DNA from: Chryseobacterium aureum
GTDB taxonomy: Bacteria; Bacteroidota; Bacteroidia; Flavobacteriales; Weeksellaceae
Direction of reading: 5' to 3'
DNA: 64,000 nt
NCBI RefSeq assembly: GCF_003971235.1
Contig: NZ_CP034661.1
Span: 1,922,001 to 1,986,000, forward strand
In this document: piece after piece, positions 44,931-54,159 of the stretch
Numbering within the stretch: position 1 is the first letter of the stretch
How the letters are laid out: each line of letters starts with the position of its first letter
Notes under the pieces: model-generated
The model's input: the letters and a program-made list of their open reading frames with translations, nothing else
Told to the model about the DNA's origin: nothing
Databases searched by the model: none
Program-made: the position numbers and the translations under genes

Positions 44931-47732
44931 ATGAAAAAAGGGCTTATTGCATTTTCTATATTTATTACTCAGATCATTTCCGCACAGAATTATTCCCAGT
45001 ATGTTAATCCTTTGATAGGAACCGGAGGCCATGGCCACACTTTTCCGGGTGCTATTGTTCCTTTTGGGATGGTGCAGCTTTCTCCTGATACAAAAATCGA
45101 CGGAAGCTGGGACGGATGCAGCGGATATCATTACTCGGATTCTGTGATCTATGGTTTCTCTCATACCCACCTGAACGGTACCGGAGTTTCGGATTATGGT
45201 GATATTATGCTGATGCCCACTATGGGAAATCCAAGCCTGAGCAGCAAAGATTATTCTTCAAAGTTTTCGCATAAAAATGAAAAAGCAATGGCAGGATTTT
45301 ATGCCGTCAGATTAGACAAAAATAATATTAACGTTCGTCTTACTGCCACCAAAAGAGTAGGTTATCACGAATACACCTTCAACAACGCAGGAAATGCCAA
45401 TATTATCTTAGATCTCAACCACAGGGATAAGCTTCTGGAAGGCGAAGTAAAGATCATTGATGATAAAACCATTGAAGTTTTCAGAAGAAGTGAAGCGTGG
45501 GCAACCAACCAATATATCTATGCTAGGATTGAATTTTCAAAACCGATGAAAATTTCAAAAAAAGAAGTGAATGGAAAACAGGAAAACAATCTGTTTACCG
45601 GAACAAAGCTTGCGCTTGCCTTTTCTGCCAATGTAAAAAAAGGAGAAAAAATCCATGTAAAAGTTGCTATTTCTCCTACAGGTTATGAAGGAGCAGGAAA
45701 GAATATGCTGGCAGAAGGAAAACCCAATGATTTTGAAACTGTAAAAAAACAGGCAGAAACCGATTGGGAAAAAGAATTTTCAAAAATTGAAGTAAAATCT
45801 GATGATAAAAATAAATTAGCCGTTTTTTACACTGCATTGTACCATGTTTTTACCCAACCCAATATCAATATGGACGTTGACGGAAAATACAGGGGCAGGG
45901 ACAACAAGCTGTATAATGCCAATGGCTTTGATTATTACACTGTATTTTCACTTTGGGATACTTTCAGAGGTGCACATCCGCTGATGACTTTAATCGACAG
46001 AAAGAGAACTGCAGATTTCATCAATACTTTTATTAAGCAATACGAGCAGGGAGGAAAACTTCCGGTATGGGAACTGGCTTCCAATGAAACAGAATGTATG
46101 ATCGGTTACCACTCTGTTTCCGTCATCGCGGATGCTATGGCTAAAGGAATTCAGGGATTTGATTATGAAAAGGCATTTCAGGCTGCCAGGAGTTCGGCAA
46201 TGCAGGATATTTTCGGATTGAATGCTTATAAACAGAATAATTACATCAGCATAGATGATGAGCATGAAAGCGTCTCCAAAACCGTAGAATATGCTTATGA
46301 CGACTGGTGTATTGCCCAGATGGCAAAAATTTTAGGAAAAAAAGAGGATTATCAGTATTTCATGAAGCGTTCTCAGAACTGGAAAAATCTGTACAATCCT
46401 AAAATCGGCTTCATTCAGCCGAGAAAGAATGGAAACTGGTATGAGCCATTTGATCCGAGGGAAGTCAATAATAATTATACGGAAGGCAATTCGTGGCATT
46501 ACTCTTATTCCGTACAGCAGGATATTCCGGGATTGATTGCAGCACATGGTGGAAAAGAAAAGTTTGAACAGTTCATTGATGCGATCTTCACCGCTCCGGA
46601 TAAAACAACAGGCCGGGAGCAGGTGGACATCACAGGATTGATGGGACAGTATGCTCAGGGGAATGAGCCAAGCCACCATATTGCTTACCTGTACAATTTT
46701 GTAGACAAGCCGGAAAAAACAGATGCTAAAATCAAATACATTCTGGACAATTTTTATAAAAACACCCCAGACGGACTGATCGGAAATGAAGACTGCGGCC
46801 AGATGAGTGCATGGTATGTTTTAAGCTCCATGGGAATTTATTCCGTAACTCCAGGATTACCCGAATGGCAAACGACAACGCCTTACTTTGATGAAATTAC
46901 CATTCATCTTGAAGACGGTACTACAAGGACAATTACTAAAAACACCGGAAGAGCAGAGCTTAAAAAGCTTGGTTTTGAAAATGTGAAATCTTTTAAAGAT
47001 TTTAGATATACAGAACAAACCGCGTCACCGGTAATTTCAGCAGACAGAATCTTTGATTTTTCTACAAAAGTTGAAATTACTGCATTGAACCCCAATGATA
47101 AGCTGTATTACATGACAATGGATGACAGTGACAGCAATAAAAGAAAGACTTTTTCTGTTTATAAAACTCCTTTCACGATCACCAAAACCACCCAGGTAAT
47201 GGCTTACGCTGAAAGAAACGGTGAGAAAAGCTCTGTAACGACTGCCAATTTCAACAGAAGACCTAATTATTGGGATATTAACATCCTCTCAAAAGTTACT
47301 CCTCAGTATAGCGCTACCGGAAAACTGGCTCTTATTGACGGCATCAAGGGAGATGTCAACTGGAGAAAAGGGGAATGGCAAGGCTATCAGGGACAAAATT
47401 TTGAAGCCGTTATTGATTTAAAATCACCGCAACAAATCAAGTCATTATCCTCTACCTACCTTCAGGACAGCAGAGCATGGATTCTCATGCCTAAAAAAGT
47501 AGAATATTACGCTTCCATGAACGGTAAAGATTTTATCCTTTTAAAAACCATTGACAATGACATTGACCCTAAAGATGAAAAGGTACAGATCAAAGATTTT
47601 TCCACTGAGATTCTTCCTACCGAAGCCCGATATATCAAAGTAAAAGCCTATTACTTCGGAAAACTTCCGGAATGGCATCAGGGAGCAGGCGGTGATGCTT
47701 ATATCTTTATTGATGAGATTGCGGTGAAGTAA
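44931..47732 (+). CDS. GH92 alpha-mannosidase, secreted
   Basis: A 933-residue glycoside hydrolase family 92 enzyme with signal peptide (1-18, IISAQ). The start of the mature protein, YVNPLIGTGGHGHTFPGA, and later YGFSHTHLNGTG, SLWDTFRGAHPLM, ASNETECMIGYH and GNEDCGQMSAWYVLSSMGIY are hallmark GH92 motifs; the E of GNEDCGQ lies at the expected acid position. GH92 enzymes are Ca2+-dependent exo-alpha-mannosidases acting on N-glycans or yeast mannan. An F5/8-type or chitobiase-like C-terminal region (about 710-933) probably aids binding. It stands alone, divergent to the outer-membrane receptor. Confidence 0.95.
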   Translation: MKKGLIAFSIFITQIISAQNYSQYVNPLIGTGGHGHTFPGAIVPFGMVQLSPDTKIDGSWDGCSGYHYSDSVIYGFSHTHLNGTGVSDYGDIMLMPTMGNPSLSSKDYSSKFSHKNEKAMAGFYAVRLDKNNINVRLTATKRVGYHEYTFNNAGNANIILDLNHRDKLLEGEVKIIDDKTIEVFRRSEAWATNQYIYARIEFSKPMKISKKEVNGKQENNLFTGTKLALAFSANVKKGEKIHVKVAISPTGYEGAGKNMLAEGKPNDFETVKKQAETDWEKEFSKIEVKSDDKNKLAVFYTALYHVFTQPNINMDVDGKYRGRDNKLYNANGFDYYTVFSLWDTFRGAHPLMTLIDRKRTADFINTFIKQYEQGGKLPVWELASNETECMIGYHSVSVIADAMAKGIQGFDYEKAFQAARSSAMQDIFGLNAYKQNNYISIDDEHESVSKTVEYAYDDWCIAQMAKILGKKEDYQYFMKRSQNWKNLYNPKIGFIQPRKNGNWYEPFDPREVNNNYTEGNSWHYSYSVQQDIPGLIAAHGGKEKFEQFIDAIFTAPDKTTGREQVDITGLMGQYAQGNEPSHHIAYLYNFVDKPEKTDAKIKYILDNFYKNTPDGLIGNEDCGQMSAWYVLSSMGIYSVTPGLPEWQTTTPYFDEITIHLEDGTTRTITKNTGRAELKKLGFENVKSFKDFRYTEQTASPVISADRIFDFSTKVEITALNPNDKLYYMTMDDSDSNKRKTFSVYKTPFTITKTTQVMAYAERNGEKSSVTTANFNRRPNYWDINILSKVTPQYSATGKLALIDGIKGDVNWRKGEWQGYQGQNFEAVIDLKSPQQIKSLSSTYLQDSRAWILMPKKVEYYASMNGKDFILLKTIDNDIDPKDEKVQIKDFSTEILPTEARYIKVKAYYFGKLPEWHQGAGGDAYIFIDEIAVK

Positions 47733-47880
47733 GGAAGATGGGAGAAGGAAGATGGAGGTTCTTTTTTGCCAGATTAGTTCTTGAAGTTGACTTGAAGAAA
47801 AGTTAATAAAATAAACATAGATCAATCTTTAGACTTTCAAAAACTTCCTTCCTCCAGCATCCAGCTTCCAACAATAAAAC

Positions 47881-47906
47881 GCGCCCTTCGAAAATTCGAA
47901 GGGCGC
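47881..47906. terminator. Bidirectional GC-rich terminator
   Basis: GCGCCCTTCGAA and TTCGAAGGGCGC form a 12-bp stem around AA, flanked by AAAA and CTTTTT. It closes the mannosidase gene and the convergent PhyH gene. Confidence 0.9.
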
Positions 47907-47911
47907 GCTTT

Positions 47912-48637
47912 TTATCCATTCATTCTTTCTGACCACTGCAGGACTTCAGGTAGCTCGATATCAGAAAATTCGATATGGATTACTCTTCTTTTCTTTCCGT
48001 TGGTCGTCCGGTTGGAACCATGCAGCGTGAGTGGTTTCATGATCATGACACCACCTTTTTCCACATTACAGATCACTTCTGTTTCTACAGTCCAGTCAAT
48101 GGTTTCCGGTCTGTAAATGCCTTTTGCGTGAGACTGAGGAATGACTTTCAGTGCTCCGTTATCTTCATCCGTATCATCCAGATGGATTCTGATGGTATAG
48201 ATATTTTCTAAAATATTCAGCGGAGGCTGTACTGCAAACTGATTTTGTTTGGTGGTCCATGGACCAAAATCAGCAAGCTCCAGTTTTTTATCTACAGAAA
48301 TGGTCAGATCCTGATGATAAGCTACGTACCAATTGGAGGTTTCTGGTTTATCAAAATAAATGCTTTTAACGGCAAAATATTTTTCACCGAAGAGCTCCTT
48401 TATTACTTTCCTGATGTTTTCATTAAAAACCAGGTCTCTGATTTCCGGAACTTCTTTTAAAAACTGTCTGATAGCAAAAAGATCGTCAGATTTCCTGAAA
48501 TTTTCTTTGGAGGTGTCAATATTTCTCAGAACATGGTTGATGGCTTCAAGCTCTTTGGGCGAAAACACATTATTGATAACAGCAAAGCCATATTTTTCAA
48601 TATGGCTTTTATGATTTTCTAAATTATTTAAACTCAT
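47912..48637 (-). CDS. Phytanoyl-CoA dioxygenase (PhyH) family oxygenase
   Basis: A 241-residue Fe(II)/2-oxoglutarate oxygenase of the PhyH family. The iron ligands fit H-x-D in VAYHQDLTIS and the distal His in KPLTLHGSNRTT, with Arg residues after it (KKRRVIHIEFS) suited to bind 2-oxoglutarate. It hydroxylates a small molecule of unknown identity in the cytoplasm. It begins 6 bp after the symporter stop, so the two form an operon; the transported dicarboxylate or amino acid may be its substrate or co-substrate. Confidence 0.9.
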   Translation of the reverse strand: MSLNNLENHKSHIEKYGFAVINNVFSPKELEAINHVLRNIDTSKENFRKSDDLFAIRQFLKEVPEIRDLVFNENIRKVIKELFGEKYFAVKSIYFDKPETSNWYVAYHQDLTISVDKKLELADFGPWTTKQNQFAVQPPLNILENIYTIRIHLDDTDEDNGALKVIPQSHAKGIYRPETIDWTVETEVICNVEKGGVMIMKPLTLHGSNRTTNGKKRRVIHIEFSDIELPEVLQWSERMNG

Positions 48638-48643
48638 CAGTAT

Positions 48644-49894
48644 TTAAATTTTGTCTAATGGTTCAGTCAGCTGTCCCTCCCACTTAGAAACGGCAGTAGT
48701 GGCCAGTGTATTTCCAAGTACGTTGGTCATACTTCTTCCCATATCGCAGAAATGGTCTATCGGTAAAATCAGGGCGATCCCTTCCGGCGGGATCCCGAAC
48801 ATGGAACAGGTTGCTACAATAATGACCAGAGAAGCTCTCGGAACCCCTGCAATTCCTTTTGAAGTAAGCATTAGTACCAGAAGCATGGTGATCTGCTGTC
48901 CGATGGTCATTTCGATACCGTAGATCTGGGCGATGAAAATTGAAGCAAAGGTCATATACATCATACTTCCATCCAGGTTGAATGAATATCCCAAAGGTAA
49001 AATAAAAGATACAACTCTGCTGTTACACCCGAATTTTTCAAGCTCTTCCACTAATTTCGGGAATACAGCCTCTGAACTGGTTGTAGAGAAGGCAATCAGT
49101 AATGGCTCTTTAATTCTTTTTAAAAGGTCAAAAAGACGGTTTCCTATAATAAGATATCCTACCAGCAGAAGTACCAGCCAAAGAACCCCTATGGCGAAGA
49201 AAAAATCTCTTAAATAAACAGCATATACTTTAAAAATTTCGAAACCATTCGTCGCAACCACTGCTGCAATAGCTCCCAGTACTCCCAGCGGAGCAAACCA
49301 CATGATATAACCTACCATTTTAAGAATAGCATGGGCAATGATATCGAAAAGCTTCACTACAGGTTTAGCATATTCTTCTCCCAAATTGGCAAGTGCTACC
49401 CCAAACATTACGGCAAATACAACAATCTGCAAGACCTCGTTGGTAGCAAAGGCTTCAAATAAACTTTTAGGAATCATATGTTTTACAAAGTCTTCCATAG
49501 AAAAACTTTTACTGTTCTTAAGAAGCTCATCGGCAGAAGAAACATCCTGGATCGGCAATTTGGTAACATGCCCCGGCTCCAGCCAGTTCACAAGAATCAA
49601 CCCGATAAAAAGAGAAACCAGAGAAGCAGAAATAAACCAAAGCATCGCTTTTGTTCCTACCCTTCCAATCATTTTAATATCACTCATTTTGGCAATTCCC
49701 ACTACCAAGGTTGTAAAAACCAAAGGTGCAATGATCATCTGTACCAATCTGATAAAAACGGTTCCTAACAGTTTTATGTTTTTGGAAAAAGGTTCTGCGC
49801 TTTCCGGATAACTCACATGCACAACACCTCCAATCCCTACACCCACCACCAGGGCAATGATAATTGCTATAAAAAGTTTATTCTGTCCTTTCAT
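48644..49894 (-). CDS. Dicarboxylate/amino acid:cation symporter (DAACS family)
   Basis: A 416-residue inner-membrane transporter of the GltP/DctA family with eight expected TM helices. It shows the second hairpin and Asp/Gly motif LDGSMMYMTFASIFIAQIYG, preceded by AFSTTSSEAVFPKLVEELE (the serine-rich HP1 loop), and ends with PIDHFCDMGRSMTNVLGNTLA. It takes up C4-dicarboxylates or acidic amino acids with H+ or Na+; which one cannot be read here. It is first in an operon with the PhyH gene, with a -7 box at 49914. Confidence 0.95.
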   Translation of the reverse strand: MKGQNKLFIAIIIALVVGVGIGGVVHVSYPESAEPFSKNIKLLGTVFIRLVQMIIAPLVFTTLVVGIAKMSDIKMIGRVGTKAMLWFISASLVSLFIGLILVNWLEPGHVTKLPIQDVSSADELLKNSKSFSMEDFVKHMIPKSLFEAFATNEVLQIVVFAVMFGVALANLGEEYAKPVVKLFDIIAHAILKMVGYIMWFAPLGVLGAIAAVVATNGFEIFKVYAVYLRDFFFAIGVLWLVLLLVGYLIIGNRLFDLLKRIKEPLLIAFSTTSSEAVFPKLVEELEKFGCNSRVVSFILPLGYSFNLDGSMMYMTFASIFIAQIYGIEMTIGQQITMLLVLMLTSKGIAGVPRASLVIIVATCSMFGIPPEGIALILPIDHFCDMGRSMTNVLGNTLATTAVSKWEGQLTEPLDKI

Positions 49895-49913
49895 ATATAA
49901 GTTTCAATTTGCG

Positions 49914-49921
49914 CAAATATA
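49914..49921 (-). promoter_or_regulatory. -7 box TATATTTG of the symporter operon
   Basis: On the minus strand an exact TAnnTTTG, 19 bp before the symporter ATG (49894). The rest of the 230-bp spacer 49895-50124 holds the BON gene promoter. Confidence 0.45.
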
Positions 49922-50065
49922 ATAGTTTTAGAATTGGCAGTATATTTTAAAAATGTTGATAAATTTCACATTATGTCTGCTAAGTTTTCAATAACTGAAA
50001 ACTAAAACGTTGATTCAGAAAATATTGTAAAAAAAATTAAAAACATTTATTGAATTTTTATTCTT

Positions 50066-50092
50066 TTGGTACAAATTTTATTATTACATTTG
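50066..50092 (+). promoter_or_regulatory. Promoter of the BON operon (TTG-N16-TACATTTG)
   Basis: TTG at 50066-50068 and TACATTTG at 50085-50092 make a full Bacteroidota-type promoter with a 16-bp spacer, 32 bp before the ATG at 50125. It is the best promoter match in the window. Confidence 0.65.
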
Positions 50093-50124
50093 AGTGTATA
50101 ACAACATTAAAATAAATATACAAT

Positions 50125-50613
50125 ATGAAAAAAACTATTGCAATGGCTGCATTAGCTGTAGCTGTATCTTTCGGTGCTGTTTCTTGTAAAAAGAAAGTTT
50201 CTGATGCCGATCTTCAGACTCAGGCTACAACGGTAGTAACTTCTAATCCCAATGCTTCTGTGGAAGTAAAAGAAGGTGTGGCACACTTAAGCGGAACTTT
50301 TGCAGATCAGCAATCTAAGGATGCAATGATTGCAAAGCTAAAAGCAATCAGCGGAGTAAAAGACGTAATGGATATGTCTACAATAGCTGCTGCTCCTGCT
50401 GCAGCTCCTGTTGAAACAGCTTCAGCTGTAGATCCTGCTGTTCAGAAAAAAGTACAGGATGCGGTGAAAGATTTCCCTTCTGTAAAAGTAGAAGTTGTGA
50501 ACGGACAGCTTACTCTTACAGGAAATGTTTCTGCTTTGCAGGCCAGAAAAATCAAAGAATCGGTAGATGCTTTGAAAATCGGAAAGTATAACAACAACCT
50601 AATCGTAAAATAA
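50125..50613 (+). CDS. BON-domain lipoprotein
   Basis: A 162-residue lipoprotein: signal and lipobox FGAVSC (Cys at about 21), then two BON-like repeats (about 30-85 and 108-162, each with V-x-V-x-x-G-x-(A/L)-x-L-(S/T)-G) joined by an Ala/Pro-rich linker. BON domains bind phospholipid or other envelope parts and often occur in osmotic-stress proteins. The next gene starts 6 bp downstream and has one BON-like unit plus SH3, so the pair likely act together in the envelope. Confidence 0.85.
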   Translation: MKKTIAMAALAVAVSFGAVSCKKKVSDADLQTQATTVVTSNPNASVEVKEGVAHLSGTFADQQSKDAMIAKLKAISGVKDVMDMSTIAAAPAAAPVETASAVDPAVQKKVQDAVKDFPSVKVEVVNGQLTLTGNVSALQARKIKESVDALKIGKYNNNLIVK

Positions 50614-50619
50614 TTTAAG

Positions 50620-51039
50620 ATGAGCGAATTACAAGATAAATATTCAAGCGTAGTTTCAGCAGCTCAGTCTGCAGGGATCTCCAATCTTCAGGTTCAGGAG
50701 CAGGACGGTATTCTTTATGTTTCCGGAAGTGCTTCCAACACTGCGGCTAAAGATGCTGTATGGAATGCTTTAGGGGCTATTGATTCTACTTATTCTGCTT
50801 CGGATATCAATATTGATGTACAGGTTGCAGGTCTTAGTTCAGGAGCTTCTTTAACCGTTGCTACTGAAGATTCTAACCTGAATATCAGACAGGAGCCTTC
50901 TACTGAAGCTGCCGTAGTAGGCAAAGCTGCTAAAGGTTCTTCTGTAACGTTAATTGAGCAGACTTCTGACGATTGGTGGAAAGTGAAAACTACTGACGGA
51001 CAGGAAGGATATGCTTATTCAAGATATTTGAGAGCTTAA
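50620..51039 (+). CDS. BON-like/SH3b protein
   Basis: A 139-residue protein with a BON-like N-terminal domain (about 1-68, VQEQDGILYVSGSASN) and a bacterial SH3 domain (about 76-139, LTVATEDSNLNIRQEPSTEA, WWKVKTTDGQEGYAYSRYL). SH3b domains bind peptidoglycan. There is no signal peptide at this start, which is odd for an envelope-binding module and may mean it stays cytoplasmic or uses another route. It is in an operon with the BON lipoprotein and followed by a terminator. Confidence 0.82.
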   Translation: MSELQDKYSSVVSAAQSAGISNLQVQEQDGILYVSGSASNTAAKDAVWNALGAIDSTYSASDINIDVQVAGLSSGASLTVATEDSNLNIRQEPSTEAAVVGKAAKGSSVTLIEQTSDDWWKVKTTDGQEGYAYSRYLRA

Positions 51040-51079
51040 TTTTTATTAAAAAATAATAAACTTTCACAAAAAAAGCATA

Positions 51080-51104
51080 GAAACATCCCAAAATTGGGAT
51101 GTTT
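51080..51104 (+). terminator. Terminator of the BON operon
   Basis: AAACATCCCAA and TTGGGATGTTTT form an 11-bp stem around AA, followed by a T-run. Confidence 0.8.
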
Positions 51105-51133
51105 TTATATTTTTACCGCTCCAAAAAAAACTA

Positions 51134-53902
51134 ATGAAGAAAACTCTGTTGCTATTGACTTTGATGTTCACAGTCATAATACTGCACGCTCAAAAATTAC
51201 ACCTTGACGGAAAAATATCAGACTCTGAAAAGAAACCGATAGAAAATGCCACCGTCTATCTTTTGAAAGTAAAAGATTCATCTATCGTTAATTACACAGC
51301 AACCAATAAAGAGGGAAAATTTTCTCTGAAAATTGATGAGCTTAAAGAACCTTCCATTCTTAAGATTGATGCTGAGAAGGTATCTTCTTACACCAAAAGA
51401 TTTGAAAAAATAGACCAGTCCTTATCTCTGGGAGATATTCAGCTTGAAAAGCAGGGTCTGGTGAATGCTATTGATGAGGTAAAAATCACAGTATCTCCCG
51501 TTAAAATTAAAAAAGATACGATTGAGTTCAATGCGGCAGCCATTAAAGTAAGACCTGACAGTAAAATAGAGGAACTTCTGAAGCAGATTCCCGGTGTAGA
51601 AATAAATAATGACGGAAAAATTACAGTTAACGGGAAGGAAGTAGATCAGATTATGATCAACGGAAAACCGTTTTTTGATAAAGACGGCAAAATTGCCCTT
51701 CAGAACTTACCTGCCGATATCATCAAAAACATTCAGTTTACCACCACTAAAACAAAGGAGGAAGAACTAAGCGGAAAAGCCCCGAAATCTCAGAATACAA
51801 CCATCAATTTTACTATTGATGAAAAGAAAAATAAAGGATTACTGACAAGACTTACCGTAGGCTATGGATCCGACAAACGGTATGAAGCAAGCGGGCTGGC
51901 CAGTTATTTTAAAGGAAATACGAAAATAAGCCTTCTGGCCTCTTCCAATAACATCAATTCGCAGGGATTCTCCAGAGATGAGGTTTTTGACAGCATGGGC
52001 AACGGCCGGAATGCCTGGATGATGCAGGGAGGATCTGTCTCTACGGTAGGAAATGTAACGTATTACAGCCAGGGAGGCGGAACAAAGGGAATTCAAAGGT
52101 CTACAACCATCGGCCTTAATTACAGTGATAAGTTCGGAAAAGATGCTGACCTGGATTCTTTCAGCTTGATGCACTCCGATTCTAATACGGAAACGAAGTC
52201 CAAAGTTTCAAGATCTACCCTTTTACCGGATTACACGCTTCAAACCCATTCTGAAAGCAATGGTGAAAATGAATCCAAACAGTACAATTTCGACGCTTCA
52301 GTCAAAATAAAGCTGGATTCTATGACGAGTATCTATCTTTCCCCAAGATTCACTAAAAACAGCAGCTTCAGTTTTAACAATTCGAAGTCATCTACTTTGA
52401 GAAACGGGAGTCTTCTAAATGAAAGTAATGCGTATTCAAGTAATGACTCGGAAAGCAATTCATTTAGTCCATACCTCTATTTTTCAAGAAAATTCCGGAA
52501 AAAAGGCCGTTCAGTTTCAGCCAATATAAACAGCTCCATATCAGAATCCAGAAGAGATAACCTGAACCAGTCCCAGAACACCTTCTATCAGCAAAGCGGT
52601 ACTACTTTTGACAACAGGGATCAGCTGGCTAAAAATAAAAATCAGAACAATTCATTTAATTTCAATGCCGGATATACGGAACCTGTTTCCGATTCATCAA
52701 GCGTGAGTTTTGAAGTGAAATATGAAACCAAATCATCTACAGACCTGAGAAATGTAAATGATTTTGATAATGTAACAGGCAACTATTCGAAATTCAACCA
52801 GCTTTTATCTAATAATATGAAGCAGAGGATCAATCAGATCTCTCCTGAACTAACGTATCAGATTAACAAAAACAAACTGAATTTCTGGGCGTCCGCGAAA
52901 CTTAATGTTTCCGATATGAAGGTCAATTCTCTGTATAACGGCCAGCAGTATAATCTGCAGAAAAATTTTACGCTGCCGGAATATAATGTTAACCTCTATT
53001 ATCAGCTGGGTGAAGGTAAGATTTTAAGCATCTATAATTATTCTAATTTCACCATACCAACTGCAGAACAGCTTACTCCGTATAAAGATGAGTCTAATCC
53101 TCTGGCAACCTATCAGGGAAATCCTGACCTGAAAAATACATGGAGCAACAGCCTTTCCCTGTATTTCAACAATTATAACAAAGTAAAATATATCAGTTAC
53201 TATATCAATATCGGTTTTACCTACAGGAATAATGATATCATTAATTTTTCCACCTACGATAATACCGGAAAACAGATCGTTACCTATGATAACGTAAGCG
53301 GAAATAAAAGCATCAATGCCGGCGGGGGATTCAGTAAAACCCTGAAATGGAAAAACAATACACTGACCATTAACCCAAGATTCAACATGAATTATGCTTA
53401 CAATAATGGTTTCATTGACGGGCAGTCTTTCACCAGCAATTCCTATAATCTTAATCCGGGGCTTAATCTTGTGTATGAAATCAAAGATAAAATAACCATC
53501 AGGCCTTCCTACAGAATTGGATACAACTTCTCCAACTATACCAATTACAGTGTGACCAACGTAAATACAACTAATCAGTCGTTAAAACTTGAACTCACCA
53601 ATTATCTGCTGAAAGGCAATTTCGTATTGGGAAACGATTTTGAATATAATACCAATTCCAATATTGCCCCTGGGTTTAAAAAGGATTTTTATTTCTGGAA
53701 TACCAGCCTTGGATACTCCTTCTATAAAAAACAGTTTACGGCAAAAGTGAAAGTCTATGATGTATTAAACCAAAACCAAAGTGTGAGAAGAACCATCACA
53801 GATTCTTATTTCGAAGACCGTGAAGATTTAATTCTGAAAAGATACATCATGTTCTCCATCAGCATGAAACTGAATAAGTTTGCCGGCAAAAAAGCACAGT
53901 AA
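51134..53902 (+). CDS. Outer-membrane beta-barrel protein (OMP_b-brl family)
   Basis: A 922-residue outer-membrane protein: a signal peptide (1-19), a carboxypeptidase-regulatory-like domain (about 22-105), a plug-like region (about 120-230: VRPDSKIEELLKQIPGVEINNDGKITVNGKEV, named here by position only, then MINGKPFFDKDGKIALQNLPADIIKNIQ), and a long barrel rich in alternating Asn, Ser and Tyr, ending SISMKLNKFAGKKAQ. Of the same broad class as the receptor at 42494 but clearly a different subfamily. Substrate unknown. No SusD-like partner is adjacent. Confidence 0.88.
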   Translation: MKKTLLLLTLMFTVIILHAQKLHLDGKISDSEKKPIENATVYLLKVKDSSIVNYTATNKEGKFSLKIDELKEPSILKIDAEKVSSYTKRFEKIDQSLSLGDIQLEKQGLVNAIDEVKITVSPVKIKKDTIEFNAAAIKVRPDSKIEELLKQIPGVEINNDGKITVNGKEVDQIMINGKPFFDKDGKIALQNLPADIIKNIQFTTTKTKEEELSGKAPKSQNTTINFTIDEKKNKGLLTRLTVGYGSDKRYEASGLASYFKGNTKISLLASSNNINSQGFSRDEVFDSMGNGRNAWMMQGGSVSTVGNVTYYSQGGGTKGIQRSTTIGLNYSDKFGKDADLDSFSLMHSDSNTETKSKVSRSTLLPDYTLQTHSESNGENESKQYNFDASVKIKLDSMTSIYLSPRFTKNSSFSFNNSKSSTLRNGSLLNESNAYSSNDSESNSFSPYLYFSRKFRKKGRSVSANINSSISESRRDNLNQSQNTFYQQSGTTFDNRDQLAKNKNQNNSFNFNAGYTEPVSDSSSVSFEVKYETKSSTDLRNVNDFDNVTGNYSKFNQLLSNNMKQRINQISPELTYQINKNKLNFWASAKLNVSDMKVNSLYNGQQYNLQKNFTLPEYNVNLYYQLGEGKILSIYNYSNFTIPTAEQLTPYKDESNPLATYQGNPDLKNTWSNSLSLYFNNYNKVKYISYYINIGFTYRNNDIINFSTYDNTGKQIVTYDNVSGNKSINAGGGFSKTLKWKNNTLTINPRFNMNYAYNNGFIDGQSFTSNSYNLNPGLNLVYEIKDKITIRPSYRIGYNFSNYTNYSVTNVNTTNQSLKLELTNYLLKGNFVLGNDFEYNTNSNIAPGFKKDFYFWNTSLGYSFYKKQFTAKVKVYDVLNQNQSVRRTITDSYFEDREDLILKRYIMFSISMKLNKFAGKKAQ

Positions 53903-53938
53903 AGCAACACCACAATTTTATATATAATTTTTGATAAT

Positions 53939-53962
53939 GGCCGGATTGTTCCGGCTATTTTT
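53939..53962 (+). terminator. Terminator of the beta-barrel gene
   Basis: GGCCGG and CCGGCT flank ATTGTT and are followed by ATTTTTAT, about 35 bp after the stop. Confidence 0.6.
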
Positions 53963-54011
53963 ATGAACAGACGGAATTTTACCCCTGAACACCATTACAG
54001 CTGAAGAGGTA

Positions 54012-54060
54012 GAATTCCCCTCCGTTGGAGGGGCAAAGAATTTTTGACGGGGTGGTTTCC
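54012..54060 (+). repeat. Intergenic repeat CCCCTCC-GGAGGGG
   Basis: CCCCTCCGTTGGAGGGG forms a 7-bp hairpin, followed by GACGGGGTGGTTT. I know close variants as common intergenic repeats in flavobacteria. A single copy occurs in this window, in the 257-bp spacer before the CocE-type gene. Confidence 0.5.
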
Positions 54061-54159
54061 CTCGAAATATAGTCATCCGGATACATATTGACACCACCTT
54101 TTAAACAATATTTACGAATAAACCTGTTTTTATTTTTAATTTAGCGGTAAATTTTTTTT

